A stretch of 64,000 nucleotides of DNA, from NCBI RefSeq assembly GCF_003946865.1, contig NZ_QXTH01000003.1, positions 310,001 through 374,000 on the forward strand, read 5' to 3'. This document shows positions 1-7,935 of the stretch, one piece after another. Origin of the DNA: Antribacter gilvus. Its GTDB lineage: Bacteria > Actinomycetota > Actinomycetes > Actinomycetales > Cellulomonadaceae. The notes under the pieces are model-generated. The model ran no database searches and was not told the DNA's origin. It was given only the letters and a program-made list of their open reading frames with translations. Numbering within the stretch: position 1 is the stretch's first letter; every line of letters begins with the position of its first letter. A program made the translations under genes and the position numbers.

Positions 1-909
1 CTCCTCGGGCAGGTCACGCCCATCGTGGAGCAGATCAGCGTGGACGAGGCCTTCCTCGACGTGAGCGGAGCCCGGCGCCGCCTGGGAGCGCCCACGGCCA
101 TCGGTGCCGCGCTGCGCGAGCGGATCCGCGCCGAGCACGGCGTCACCGCCTCGGTCGGTATCGCCAAGAACAAGTTCGTCGCCAAGCTGGCCTCCACGCA
201 CGCCAAGCCGGACGGGATGATGCTCGTCCCCGTGGCGGCCACCATCGACTTCCTCCACACGTTGCCCGTCGGCGCGTTGTGGGGCGTAGGCGAGCGCACC
301 GAGGAGGCCCTCGCGCGGTGGGGCATCACCACCGTCGAACAGCTGGCCGGCACCGACCTGCTGAGCCTCCAGTCGGCCGTGGGATCCGTCACAGGGGCGC
401 ACCTCCACGATCTTGCGTGGGGCCGCGACCCCCGCCCCGTCGTCCCTGGCCGGGAGGAGCGGAGCATCGGCGCCGAGACCACGTTCGCCACGGACCAGCA
501 CGACGCCAGGGTGGTGGAGCGCCGCGTGCTCGAGCTCGCGGACCGCGTGGCGGCCCGGATGCGGCAGCAGGGCGTCGTGGCGCGCACCGTGGCGGTGAAG
601 GTGCGCACCAGCGACTTCCGCACTCTCAGCAGGTCCCGCACCCTCAGCGCCCCCACCGACGTGGCCCGCGAGGTGTTCCTGGTGGCGCGCGAGCTGGTGG
701 CGGGCGTGGACCTGCGGGGGCTGCCGGTGCGCCTCGTCGGGGTGCGCGGAGAGAACCTGCAGCGGCGGGAAGGGTCTGTCGGGCAGCTCACGCTCGAGGA
801 GGCGAGCGACCCGCGCGGAGAGTCGCAGCGCGAGGCCGAGCTCGCGCTGGACGCGGTGCGCGAGCGGTTCGGCCGGGCGGCGATCGGTCTTGGGGCCCCG
901 ACGCGGTAA
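1..909 (+). CDS. dinB: DNA polymerase IV (Y-family), 5' end cut off by the window
   Basis: Y-family translesion polymerase, which copies past damaged template bases. The reading frame is open from base 1; the visible part starts inside the palm domain, with the catalytic carboxylate motif SVDEAFLDV at about bases 37-63 and the SVGIAKNKFVAKLAS segment of the same fold near bases 155-195. A helix-hairpin-helix-like segment (LWGVGERTEEAL) follows, then the little-finger domain to the TAA at 907-909. About 100 N-terminal residues, including the first catalytic Asp, should lie upstream of the window. It stands apart from the next gene by 139 bases. Family assignment is secure; paralogue identity (DinB1 versus DinB2) cannot be settled from the fragment. 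Confidence 0.93.
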   Translation, partial: LLGQVTPIVEQISVDEAFLDVSGARRRLGAPTAIGAALRERIRAEHGVTASVGIAKNKFVAKLASTHAKPDGMMLVPVAATIDFLHTLPVGALWGVGERTEEALARWGITTVEQLAGTDLLSLQSAVGSVTGAHLHDLAWGRDPRPVVPGREERSIGAETTFATDQHDARVVERRVLELADRVAARMRQQGVVARTVAVKVRTSDFRTLSRSRTLSAPTDVAREVFLVARELVAGVDLRGLPVRLVGVRGENLQRREGSVGQLTLEEASDPRGESQREAELALDAVRERFGRAAIGLGAPTR

Positions 910-1048
910 AGCGAGCGCTCCCAGCCCAGGTAGGATACTTAGACCTGGGAGAATGACCCTGATATGACCAGGATGTCGACTACCACGTACGGCCCGAGCG
1001 GCTTATCCTGAAGTAGACACTGTTCCTTTGCGAGATCCGGGGGTCTCG
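910..1048. other. dinB-DUF3040 intergenic region with a small inverted repeat
   Basis: This 139-base gap holds a 7-bp inverted repeat (CCCAGGT at 925-931, ACCTGGG at 943-949) with an 11-base loop just after the dinB stop. It could be a weak terminator for dinB or an operator for the next gene. No T-tract follows and no clear promoter hexamer pair was identified. Confidence 0.3.
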
Positions 1049-1477
1049 ATGCCTCTGTCCGAGTACGAGCAGCGTGTGCTGGAGCAGATGGAGCGCGCAC
1101 TGACCTCTGATGACCCGCGACTTGCCAACACGCTCCAGTCGACAGGTCGGCGCTCACCACTGCGCTTCGTCATGGCGGGGATCGGTGTCGTCGCCGGTCT
1201 CCTCCTCCTGGTCTTCGGCGCGGCCAGGGGCGAGACGTTCGGCACCATCGTGGGAGCCGTCGGGTTCATCCTGATGTTCACCGGCGTCACGTTCGCGATC
1301 ACCGGCCCACGCAAGCCCAAGCAGGGCACGCTGGGGCTCGTGAACCCGGACGGGAGCGTCCGGTCCGGTCCGCAGGCACCGGCCAAGAGCAAGGGTGGTG
1401 GCGGCTACGCAGGCCTCCTCGCCCGTCTCGAGGAGCGGTGGGACAAGCGGCGTGGGGGTCAGGACGGTCGAGGCTGA
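1049..1477 (+). CDS. DUF3040 small membrane protein
   Basis: A 142-residue protein of the actinobacterial DUF3040 family. The N-terminal MPLSEYEQRVLEQMERAL is the family hallmark, an amphipathic region after the start. Two adjacent hydrophobic segments (about residues 46-66 and 72-92) make a membrane hairpin, followed by a charged cytoplasmic tail rich in Gly, Lys and Arg. ATG at 1049 is preferred over the in-frame TTG at 1028 because family members begin at this MPLSE motif. The function is unknown; in actinobacteria the gene often sits near dinB or dcw genes, as here. It converges on the transglutaminase gene with a shared hairpin between them. Confidence 0.85.
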   Translation: MPLSEYEQRVLEQMERALTSDDPRLANTLQSTGRRSPLRFVMAGIGVVAGLLLLVFGAARGETFGTIVGAVGFILMFTGVTFAITGPRKPKQGTLGLVNPDGSVRSGPQAPAKSKGGGGYAGLLARLEERWDKRRGGQDGRG

Positions 1478-1500
1478 CCTCCTGACGGTGAATACCAGCA

Positions 1501-1529
1501 CGGCCCCGCACCTGACAGGTGCGGGGCCG
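1501..1529. terminator. Bidirectional hairpin terminator between DUF3040 and the transglutaminase gene
   Basis: A perfect 13-bp inverted repeat (1501-1513 and 1517-1529, CGGCCCCGCACCT and its complement) with a 3-nt loop lies between two convergent genes. No U-tract longer than TT follows, as is common for high-GC actinobacterial terminators. Confidence 0.8.
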
Positions 1530-1561
1530 TTCCGTGTCCGGTGCGTTGGCCGAGCAGCACC

Positions 1562-3883
1562 TCAGGTCTTGCCGCTCAGCGCCCCTGTCAGTGCCGCAGT
1601 CAGCTCGCCCGTCAGGGCCTCCAGCTGTTCCGCCGACGGCGGCACGTAGTCCCGCGCGTACCGCTCCGACTCGGCGGCGTCCGCCAGCGCGACGAGCTGA
1701 TCCGCCACGTCGGCGGCCAGCGGCTCGCCCGTCCGTGCCCGGACCTGGGCGTCGATCGCCTCGGGAGCCCGCCGCAGCGTCGTCGACGGCGGGAGCACCA
1801 CGTCGCGCTCGGCGAGCACGGCGAGCACCCGTGACCAGGCGCGCTCCGGGTCGAGCACCTCCACCTCGGTCCGTCGGCGCAGCAGCCACACCACGACACC
1901 CGTGATCAGCAGCAGCCCGCCGATGCCGGTCGTCAGCCACACCCAGAACGGCATGGAGTTCTCGGCCGCGCCGCCGCCGGACCCGCTCCCGGCGCCGGCT
2001 GACGCGCTCGCCGTCGCGGACGGTGCGGCCTGGCTCGCCGTGGGCTCGGCGGACGGAACCTCCTGCGGTTCCTCGGGCTGCAGCGGCGCCGGAGCGACGA
2101 GGGCAGGGTCGGCATAGCGCGGCGGGGCCCCGGTCTGGACCGCCGGGGTGGGCTCGAAGCGGACCCACCCGGCGTCCGCGAAGTAGATCTCCGGCCACGC
2201 GTGCGACGCCTGCCCGGTCACGGACCAGGTGCCGTTGGCCGACCGCTCGCCGGGCAGGTAGCCCACCCCCAGCCGCGTGGGGATCCCGAGCGAGCGAGCC
2301 ATGACCATCATCGTGCTCGCGAACTGGACGCAGTAGCCCTCGCGCTGCTCGAGGAAGTCCCAGACCGGGTCGTCGGAGTCGTCGTAGGTCGTGTCGGGCG
2401 TGTAGATGAAGCGGCCGCCGTCGCGCAGGTACGACTGCAACGCCATGGCCTGGTCGTACCGGGTGGGAGCCGACCCGGCGATCTCCTCGGCGAGGGCCGC
2501 GATCTCCGCGGAGTGCTCCGTGGTGGGCACGTCCGTGTAGCCCGACGACCCCGGGTCGGGTCCGACCGCGCCCCGCAGGCCCTCGGGGCTGAGCGCCCGG
2601 TCGAAGACCGACATCGTGTAGACGTCGCCGGTCCGGGTGTCCCGGTCCCCGCGGACCTCGTCGCGCGTGTTGTAGTACTCCCAGCTGTTGCCCTCGATCC
2701 CCACGGAACGCGGGTCCACGGGGATCGGCAGCTCGGGGCTGGAGAGTCCGCGGATCGTCATGGTGACGTCGCGGGAGCCCTCGCCGGCGGAGAACCCGCC
2801 GGGCCACAGCACGTCGCCGTCGTCGAAGTCGCGACCGCCGCCGTCGAGCACCGCCCGCTGCGACCGCGCGCCGTCGAACGCGGTGAGGGTGAACAGGCGG
2901 AGCGGTCCGACGTTCGCCTCGTCCGAGGTGCGGTACGTCAGGACCACCTCGTTCGACCGGGCGCCGAGGGGCTCCCGCAGGTCGAGCTCGTCGGACAGCT
3001 GAACGGTGCGCGCCTCGGTGGCGATCAGCTGGGAGAACCCTCGGGCGAAGGCCGGCAGGGCGTTCAGGCCGGAGCCGACGCCGTGGGCCAGGACCGCGAC
3101 CAGCAACGACGAGACGGCAGTGATCCCGGCCCGGCGGCGCTGGGCGTGCCGCACCGCGGGGTCGCGGGGCTCGGACCGGCGTCCGGGCATGGCCCCCGCC
3201 GGGTCGACCGTGAGGAGCAGGAGCGCCACGCTGACCACGACGACGAAGACCCACGAGGGCACGTCGCCCATGAGCGTGAGCGCCGGGGCCCACAGCAGCA
3301 GCAGCGGCAGAGCCGCCAGGGCGGGCATCCTGGCCTCGGCGAGCGAGTCGGCCACGAGGAGGACGAGGAGCGTCCCTCCCACGGCGGCCACGCCGATGGC
3401 GAGCGAGTCGTCGACCGGCGCCACCTCGTCGCGCATGATCTCCCCGGCGGACCGCAACCGCTGCCCGAGGCGCTCGAAGGACTCCGCTCCGACGAAGAGC
3501 TCCGCCTGCTGCGTCGGGGCGCCGAAGCGGGCGAGGAGGAACCAGAGGCCAACGGCCGAACCGGCCACGGTGCTCCAGAAGGCGATGGCGCCGCTGGCCT
3601 GCCCGGGCGTACCTCGGCCCGACGACGCGCCGCGGCTCTTGCCCGCCGCCGCGCCGCCGGCCTCGCTCGCCTGGGCGGCGCGGGTGATGTCGGCGCGGAT
3701 CATGAGGACCCGCACCACGTTCGTGGTGAGCGCGACGAGGAGGACCCCCTGGGCCCCCGCGACGGTCCAGGCGCCCGGCTCGATGACGGCGCCCAGCGTG
3801 AGCATGGAGACGAGGACGGCGACGGTGACGAGCGCGCCCGTGACGATCGTCCGGACGAAGGGTCCGCGGTATGCGGGGATCAT
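1562..3883 (-). CDS. TgpA-like membrane transglutaminase (DUF3488, transglutaminase core, DUF4129)
   Basis: A 773-residue protein. The N-terminal quarter has multiple hydrophobic segments (DUF3488-type membrane domain), followed by an extracytoplasmic region with a transglutaminase-like core, a Pro/Ser/Ala/Gly-rich linker, one further membrane segment (WLTTGIGGLLLITGVVVWLL) and a cytoplasmic DUF4129-like tail. The papain-like triad is visible: Cys518 in EGYCVQFAS, His561 in ASHAWPEI and Asp570 in FADAGWV. The start overlaps the stop of the DUF58 gene (ATGA), so it is the third gene of a moxR-DUF58-tgpA operon. This trio is widespread in actinobacteria; the natural substrate is not established. 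Confidence 0.92.
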   Translation of the reverse strand: MIPAYRGPFVRTIVTGALVTVAVLVSMLTLGAVIEPGAWTVAGAQGVLLVALTTNVVRVLMIRADITRAAQASEAGGAAAGKSRGASSGRGTPGQASGAIAFWSTVAGSAVGLWFLLARFGAPTQQAELFVGAESFERLGQRLRSAGEIMRDEVAPVDDSLAIGVAAVGGTLLVLLVADSLAEARMPALAALPLLLLWAPALTLMGDVPSWVFVVVVSVALLLLTVDPAGAMPGRRSEPRDPAVRHAQRRRAGITAVSSLLVAVLAHGVGSGLNALPAFARGFSQLIATEARTVQLSDELDLREPLGARSNEVVLTYRTSDEANVGPLRLFTLTAFDGARSQRAVLDGGGRDFDDGDVLWPGGFSAGEGSRDVTMTIRGLSSPELPIPVDPRSVGIEGNSWEYYNTRDEVRGDRDTRTGDVYTMSVFDRALSPEGLRGAVGPDPGSSGYTDVPTTEHSAEIAALAEEIAGSAPTRYDQAMALQSYLRDGGRFIYTPDTTYDDSDDPVWDFLEQREGYCVQFASTMMVMARSLGIPTRLGVGYLPGERSANGTWSVTGQASHAWPEIYFADAGWVRFEPTPAVQTGAPPRYADPALVAPAPLQPEEPQEVPSAEPTASQAAPSATASASAGAGSGSGGGAAENSMPFWVWLTTGIGGLLLITGVVVWLLRRRTEVEVLDPERAWSRVLAVLAERDVVLPPSTTLRRAPEAIDAQVRARTGEPLAADVADQLVALADAAESERYARDYVPPSAEQLEALTGELTAALTGALSGKT

Positions 3884-5202
3884 GAGGCACGCTCCGAGAG
3901 TGCGGCCCAGGCGCGCTCCGGCTCGGTGCGCGACTCGGTGACCGCCACGTGCCAGCCGGTGGCGCGCAGCTCGACGGCGGTCTCCTCGACCTCGTGCCGG
4001 AAGCCGGTCTCGCGCGGCGCGACGAGGATCGCCCAGCAGGTGCCGTCGGCGGCCAGCGCGGCGACCTGGCCACGTACCGCGGGCGGGACGGGGCCGAGGA
4101 CGGCCACGATGATCTCGCCGGCGGACCGGGCGAGACGCAGGGCATGGGCGGTGTTGGCCACGGCGCGCTCGGCCTCGGCGGCGCCGTGGTGGCCGTCGAG
4201 GTCCACCGTGGCGTCGAGGATCAGCGGCCGGCCCGCGCGCGTGGTCGCGAAGCGGGCCCCGTCCACCTGCGGCACCACCGCGGTGGACACGAGACGCGCC
4301 GGGTGCCCGGCCTCCAGGAAGGACACGGCGATGGACGCCGCCAGCTCGACGGCCCATTCGCCGTCGTCGATGGCGGCGGGGTTGCGCGGGGCGATGGCGG
4401 TCCCGGTGTCGTAGCGGTGCGGGAGGAGCGACCGGTCGACCAGCACCGTGACCGGACGCACGCCGGCGGCCTCGTCGGCACGGACCATGAGGTGCCCGCG
4501 CCGGGCGGCGCTGGCCCAGTGCACGCGGCGCGGGTCGTCACCGGCCACGTACTCGCGGAGCACGGAGTCGTCGGTGGACTGCAGGCGCGCGCCGGTGGAC
4601 GAGCGGTCGACGTCACCGAGCGCCCGGGTCCGGACAGGCAGCTCGACGGTGCGCGGCCACACAGCCACCCCCGTCGCGTCGCCGAGCGGCTGGGTGGTGC
4701 GGACCAGACCGAACACGTCCGTGCGGGTCGTCAGCAGGGGGCCGAGCGGCCAGCGGCCACGGCGCGTGGGCGTGAGCTGGTAGCCGACGGCGATCCGGTC
4801 GGCCCGGGCTGACACCCGCGCGCGGATCCCCTCGTGCCCGGCGAGCTCGTGGGCCGCCTGCTCCGACAGGCGGAGGCGGGCCAGGCGCTCGTAGGCGGCG
4901 CCGGTCGGGGCCACCGCGGCGACCAGGAGCGACGCGTCGGCGGTGCGGCCCCGCACCACGGGGCTCGGGGTCACGTGGCGGACCACGCGCAGCGCGCCGG
5001 AGCCGGCGTCGAGACGCTGGCCGCCGGTCACGACCCAGGCCACGCCCACGGCGAGGAGACAGGCGGCGCCGAGTGCGACGACGTCGGACAGCGCGAGGAC
5101 CAGGCCCGAGACCATCAGGATCCCGCCCGTGCAGACCGCGCCGACGCCGCGCGGCGTGAGCCGTACGCGGCTCGCGCGCGCCAGGAGCTCACGAACGTTC
5201 AT
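3880..5202 (-). CDS. DUF58 domain protein, membrane-anchored (MoxR partner)
   Basis: A 440-residue DUF58 protein. Two closely spaced hydrophobic segments near the N-terminus (about residues 18-60) anchor it; the C-terminal half contains the DUF58 signature around YVAGDDPRRVHWASAARRG, followed by a von Willebrand A-like fold. ATG at 5202 is chosen because it lies 5 nt after the moxR stop and opens with a typical cytoplasmic tail (MNVRELLARASRVRL). DUF58 proteins accompany MoxR ATPases and are thought to act with them as a chaperone-like system on membrane or envelope proteins; the client here may be the adjacent transglutaminase (inference from context). Confidence 0.9.
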   Translation of the reverse strand: MNVRELLARASRVRLTPRGVGAVCTGGILMVSGLVLALSDVVALGAACLLAVGVAWVVTGGQRLDAGSGALRVVRHVTPSPVVRGRTADASLLVAAVAPTGAAYERLARLRLSEQAAHELAGHEGIRARVSARADRIAVGYQLTPTRRGRWPLGPLLTTRTDVFGLVRTTQPLGDATGVAVWPRTVELPVRTRALGDVDRSSTGARLQSTDDSVLREYVAGDDPRRVHWASAARRGHLMVRADEAAGVRPVTVLVDRSLLPHRYDTGTAIAPRNPAAIDDGEWAVELAASIAVSFLEAGHPARLVSTAVVPQVDGARFATTRAGRPLILDATVDLDGHHGAAEAERAVANTAHALRLARSAGEIIVAVLGPVPPAVRGQVAALAADGTCWAILVAPRETGFRHEVEETAVELRATGWHVAVTESRTEPERAWAALSERAS

Positions 5203-5207
5203 CGTCG

Positions 5208-6269
5208 TCAGCGACTGTTCCGGTGCACGTGGCGGTCGGACGCGTCGAGCGCCGGGACGGGCGTCTGCTGGACGATCTGGTCCACGATCGCCTCGGACCC
5301 CACGCCGCCGAGGCGCGACTCGGTGGTCAGGATGAGCCGGTGCGAGATGACCGGGCGGGCGAGGCGCTGGACGTCGTCGGGCAGGACGTAGTCCCGGCCG
5401 GACATGGCCGCGAGAGCCTTGGCCGCGCGGAGGAGCTGGAGCGACGCACGGGGCGAGGCGCCGAGCTTCAGGCCCTGGTGCTCGCGGGTGGCCGTCACGA
5501 GGGCGATCACGTATCGCTTGACCGCGGGCGACGCGTAGACCGTCCGGACGAGCGCCGCGCACCGCAGGATCGTGGCCCCGTCCGTCACCGGTGAGAGGTG
5601 GGCCAGCGGGTTCTCCGCCTCCTGCCGCTCGAGCATGAGCATCTCGGCGTCGAGGTCGGGGTAGCCCACGGTGATGCGGGCCATGAAGCGGTCGCGCTGG
5701 GCCTCGGGGAGGGGGTACGTACCCTCCATCTCCACCGGGTTCTGCGTGGCGACCACCAGGAATGGCCGGGGGAGCATGTGGGTGGTGCCGTCGACGGTGG
5801 TCTGGCCCTCCTCCATGCACTCCAGCAGCGCGGACTGCGTCTTGGGGGAGGCGCGGTTGATCTCGTCGCCGATGACGATGTTGTTGAACACCGGACCCGG
5901 GCGGAACTCGAACTCGTGGCTGCCCGTGCGGAAGATGTTGACGCCCGTGAGGTCGCTCGGCAGCAGGTCCGGCGTGAACTGGATGCGGCCCACGTGGCAG
6001 TCGATGCTCTTCGCGAGGGCCTTGGCCAGCGTCGTCTTGCCGACGCCGGGCACGTCCTCGATGAGCAGGTGGCCCTCGGCGAGCAGCACCGCGACGGTGA
6101 GCTCTGCCAGCCCCGGCCGGCCCGACACGACGGTCTCGATGGCGGCCCGTACCCGCGACGTGACGGCGACCAGCTCCCCGAGGGGGTTCGACTGGGACGC
6201 CTGGGGGGCGCCGTAGCCTGCGGTGGCACGTGGCTCGACCAGGCCTGACGTCGGTGGATCGGGGAGCAT
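5208..6269 (-). CDS. moxR: MoxR-family AAA ATPase
   Basis: A 353-residue MoxR ATPase, first gene of the moxR-DUF58-tgpA operon. Walker A is at residues 71-80 (EDVPGVGKTT), Walker B with the MoxR-specific continuation is GDEINRASPKTQ, and a sensor-1 Asn is in VATQNPVEMEGTYPLPEAQ; the C-terminal AAA lid domain follows. ATG at 6269 is preferred to an upstream ATG at 6323 because GGAGG lies 5 nt before it and the family needs no longer N-terminus. MoxR ATPases are proposed to insert cofactors or assist folding of partner complexes; the specific role here is unknown. Confidence 0.93.
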   Translation of the reverse strand: MLPDPPTSGLVEPRATAGYGAPQASQSNPLGELVAVTSRVRAAIETVVSGRPGLAELTVAVLLAEGHLLIEDVPGVGKTTLAKALAKSIDCHVGRIQFTPDLLPSDLTGVNIFRTGSHEFEFRPGPVFNNIVIGDEINRASPKTQSALLECMEEGQTTVDGTTHMLPRPFLVVATQNPVEMEGTYPLPEAQRDRFMARITVGYPDLDAEMLMLERQEAENPLAHLSPVTDGATILRCAALVRTVYASPAVKRYVIALVTATREHQGLKLGASPRASLQLLRAAKALAAMSGRDYVLPDDVQRLARPVISHRLILTTESRLGGVGSEAIVDQIVQQTPVPALDASDRHVHRNSR

Positions 6270-6656
6270 AGGACCTCCGTCGGCGTCGGGACGCTGCTGT
6301 GTGCCCGGGTGTGGGCGCGGCACGGGCCGCGCCGCGGCCCGTGGAGGGAAGCCTAGTCGTTTCTGGGGTATGCACTGTTACCTGGGTCACGGTTCTCCGC
6401 TGCCCGACGGCGGCCCGGCCGACGCGGGTATCCGGCGCGCCACCGCGGCGGGGCGGGACCGGGGGTTGGCTGGTGAGGGCGGGATTTCACCCGCCTGGCT
6501 GGGGCTCCGGCGCTCGCGTGATCGGCAGCTTGATGCATGATCGGCAGTTCGAGCTGCCGATCACGCACCGAACTGCCGATCACATGAAGCGCAGTCGACG
6601 GAGTAGTTGCGGCTCTCGAGGAGCTGCGCCCTCGTTCGGAGGAGCTTGTCTGTGCG
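6270..6656. other. Noncoding region between moxR and an orphan gene
   Basis: This 387-base stretch separates divergent transcription units. It holds a perfect 11-bp inverted repeat with a 1-nt loop (6321-6331 and 6333-6343) in the leader of moxR, a possible minus-strand -10 box TAGGCT (complement around 6351-6356), and the nested four-box repeat at 6519-6582 listed separately. GGAGGAG at about 6638-6644 serves the next gene. Open frames here are overlapping and have no recognisable protein character. Confidence 0.5.
6519..6582. repeat. Four-box nested inverted repeat (TGATCGGCAG)
   Basis: The decamer TGATCGGCAG occurs at 6519-6528 and 6538-6547 and its complement at 6554-6563 and 6573-6582. 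The spacing is 19 bp within each pair and all four boxes are symmetric around 6550.5. Flanks also match: the 14-mer around box 1 is perfectly complementary to that around box 3, and box 2 with its flank to box 4. It could be an operator for a dimer-of-dimers regulator, a repetitive extragenic palindrome, or an RNA that switches between two hairpins. Confidence 0.8.
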
Positions 6657-7001
6657 GTGGGGAGGCGGGATGCCGCTGGCTACCTTCGGATTCGGTCCGC
6701 CACGGATCCCGGGCGCTGGGCGGACGTGTCGACGTACGGGGTCCCTGTGTTCTGGCTCAGCGTGAACGGCGGATACGCCGCCTTCGAGGTCGATGACGAC
6801 CCGTCCGACGACGAGGTGCGGCAGTACCTGGAGAAGGACGTCAGGCTCGGAGTGCACTACGTGCGGTCCGCGGCGACGCCCGAGCGTGAGGGGCGGCTGC
6901 GCCTGCCGGTCGTGCGGATCGCGACGGACGGCGACGAGGCTGTTCTGCGCCTGTCGGTCCCTGACACCCTGAGGTTTCTGCTCGGGCTGCGGAGGCTGTG
7001 A
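6657..7001 (+). CDS. Hypothetical protein (114 aa), first of an overlapping pair
   Basis: I do not recognise this family. The product is small, acidic in the middle (EVDDDPSDDEV) and has no signal peptide or membrane segment; the WLSVNGGYAAFEV stretch suggests a small alpha/beta fold. A purine-rich GGAGGAG about 12 nt upstream supports GTG 6657. Its TGA overlaps the ATG of the next gene by one base and a GGAGG lies just inside its end, so the two are probably translated as a pair. Codon third positions are mostly G/C, consistent with a genuine gene. Immunity-like or phage-derived proteins can look like this, but nothing in the sequence proves it. Confidence 0.6.
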   Translation: MGRRDAAGYLRIRSATDPGRWADVSTYGVPVFWLSVNGGYAAFEVDDDPSDDEVRQYLEKDVRLGVHYVRSAATPEREGRLRLPVVRIATDGDEAVLRLSVPDTLRFLLGLRRL

Positions 7002-7780
7002 TGACTCCGGAGGAGCGGGAGGCCACGCGCCTCGGCGCGGAGGCTCTCGATCGGGCGTTGGTCGCGCTCGGCCGGCGCCCCGCCGCCGAGAACCCCGACT
7101 TCCGCGCGGGGGAGCCACTTGCGGGGATCTTTCCCACCCTCCTGCTCGAGAAACCTGGGGTGGCGCCGTTGACCCTTGTTCTGGCGCCTTACCTCGACGT
7201 CTGGGTCGGGCCCTTCTCGGAGGTGGTGCTCATCGTGATCGAGGAGTCGTCGCCCGGCGAGGTGCAGGGGCTACTGGAGAAGGTTCTGCGGTCAGCGGTG
7301 ACGTGCAGGAAGGGCAGATGGGCCACGACAGTCACCCTTCAGATCCCGGGCGAGGAGCCGTGGATCCGGCTCAAGGACCTCGGGACGCGGGGCAAGGCAA
7401 GCCTCGAAGGAGACTTCCTGCCGTACGTCGACGGCGCGCGTAGGGTCGGCGTCATGGCGTACGACGACGATGTTGCCGCTCAGATCCGGGATCAGCTCGC
7501 CGGTGTCCCCGAGGTGACCGAGCGCAAGATGTTCGGCGCCCTGGCCTTCCTGGTCGCGGGGAACATGGCGGTCGCGGCGAGCGGCCAGGGCGGGATCCTG
7601 GTGCGCGTCGGCGACGAGGCCGACGAGCTCATCGAGACCACGCCCGCGACACGGCCCGAGATGGGGACGCGAACCATGAAGGGCTGGGTCCACGTCGACA
7701 CGGGCGACCTCGGCCCCGGGGACCTGTCGTCGTGGGTCGACCGCGGCGTGGCATACGCCCGCTCGCTGCCGCCCAAGTAG
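7001..7780 (+). CDS. Unknown N-terminal domain fused to a TfoX N-terminal domain
   Basis: A 259-residue frame. The first 150 residues are unrecognised. The last 109 residues, from MAYDDDVAAQIRDQL, match the TfoX/Sxy N-terminal domain: the motif TERKMFGALAFLVAGNMAV is characteristic. ATG 7001 overlaps the previous stop and follows GGAGG. An alternative reading is two genes: ATG 7454 starts exactly where free-standing TfoX proteins start, and TAGGGT at 7441-7446 lies 7 nt before it, the pattern of a leaderless promoter. The upstream domain would then run on into tfoX without its own stop. Free-standing TfoX-domain proteins are common in actinobacteria, with unknown function. Confidence 0.65.
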   Translation: MTPEEREATRLGAEALDRALVALGRRPAAENPDFRAGEPLAGIFPTLLLEKPGVAPLTLVLAPYLDVWVGPFSEVVLIVIEESSPGEVQGLLEKVLRSAVTCRKGRWATTVTLQIPGEEPWIRLKDLGTRGKASLEGDFLPYVDGARRVGVMAYDDDVAAQIRDQLAGVPEVTERKMFGALAFLVAGNMAVAASGQGGILVRVGDEADELIETTPATRPEMGTRTMKGWVHVDTGDLGPGDLSSWVDRGVAYARSLPPK

Positions 7781-7935
7781 GTCGCTGGAAGCCTCGACGA
7801 AGCCCCCGCAACCGCCTAATCGATTAACCCACTCCAGATCGTCGAAGCGCTTCACTAAAGTTTCGGCGCCGGGCACGACGTCGTGCCCACGGGGCTCTCA
7901 GGGCTCCGACCGTCTGCACGAAGGAGTGACCACGG
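7781..7935 (+). promoter_or_regulatory. Upstream region of the xyloglucanase gene with LacI-like operators
   Basis: Three palindromes precede the xyloglucanase. TAATCGATTA (7817-7826) and GAAGCGCTTC (7844-7853) resemble LacI-family operators, with central CG or GC steps and centres 27 bp apart. GGGCACGACGTCGTGCCC (7871-7888) is an 18-bp perfect palindrome nearer the gene. AAGGAG at 7921-7926 is the ribosome binding site. No LacI gene lies nearby, so a repressor acting in trans is inferred. Confidence 0.6.

Noticed and set aside
2201-4414. Long open frame (737 codons) on the plus strand opposite the transglutaminase gene
   Set aside because: Antisense to two well-supported genes, composed of low-complexity Gly/Arg/Asp strings typical of reverse-frame reading in GC-rich DNA.
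6519-6582. Short CRISPR-like array
   Set aside because: Only four 10-bp boxes, half of them inverted, with no spacer-repeat organisation and no cas genes.
6223-6796. Possible small genes in the region before 6657
   Set aside because: Overlapping frames without ribosome binding sites or family features; they run through the repeat.
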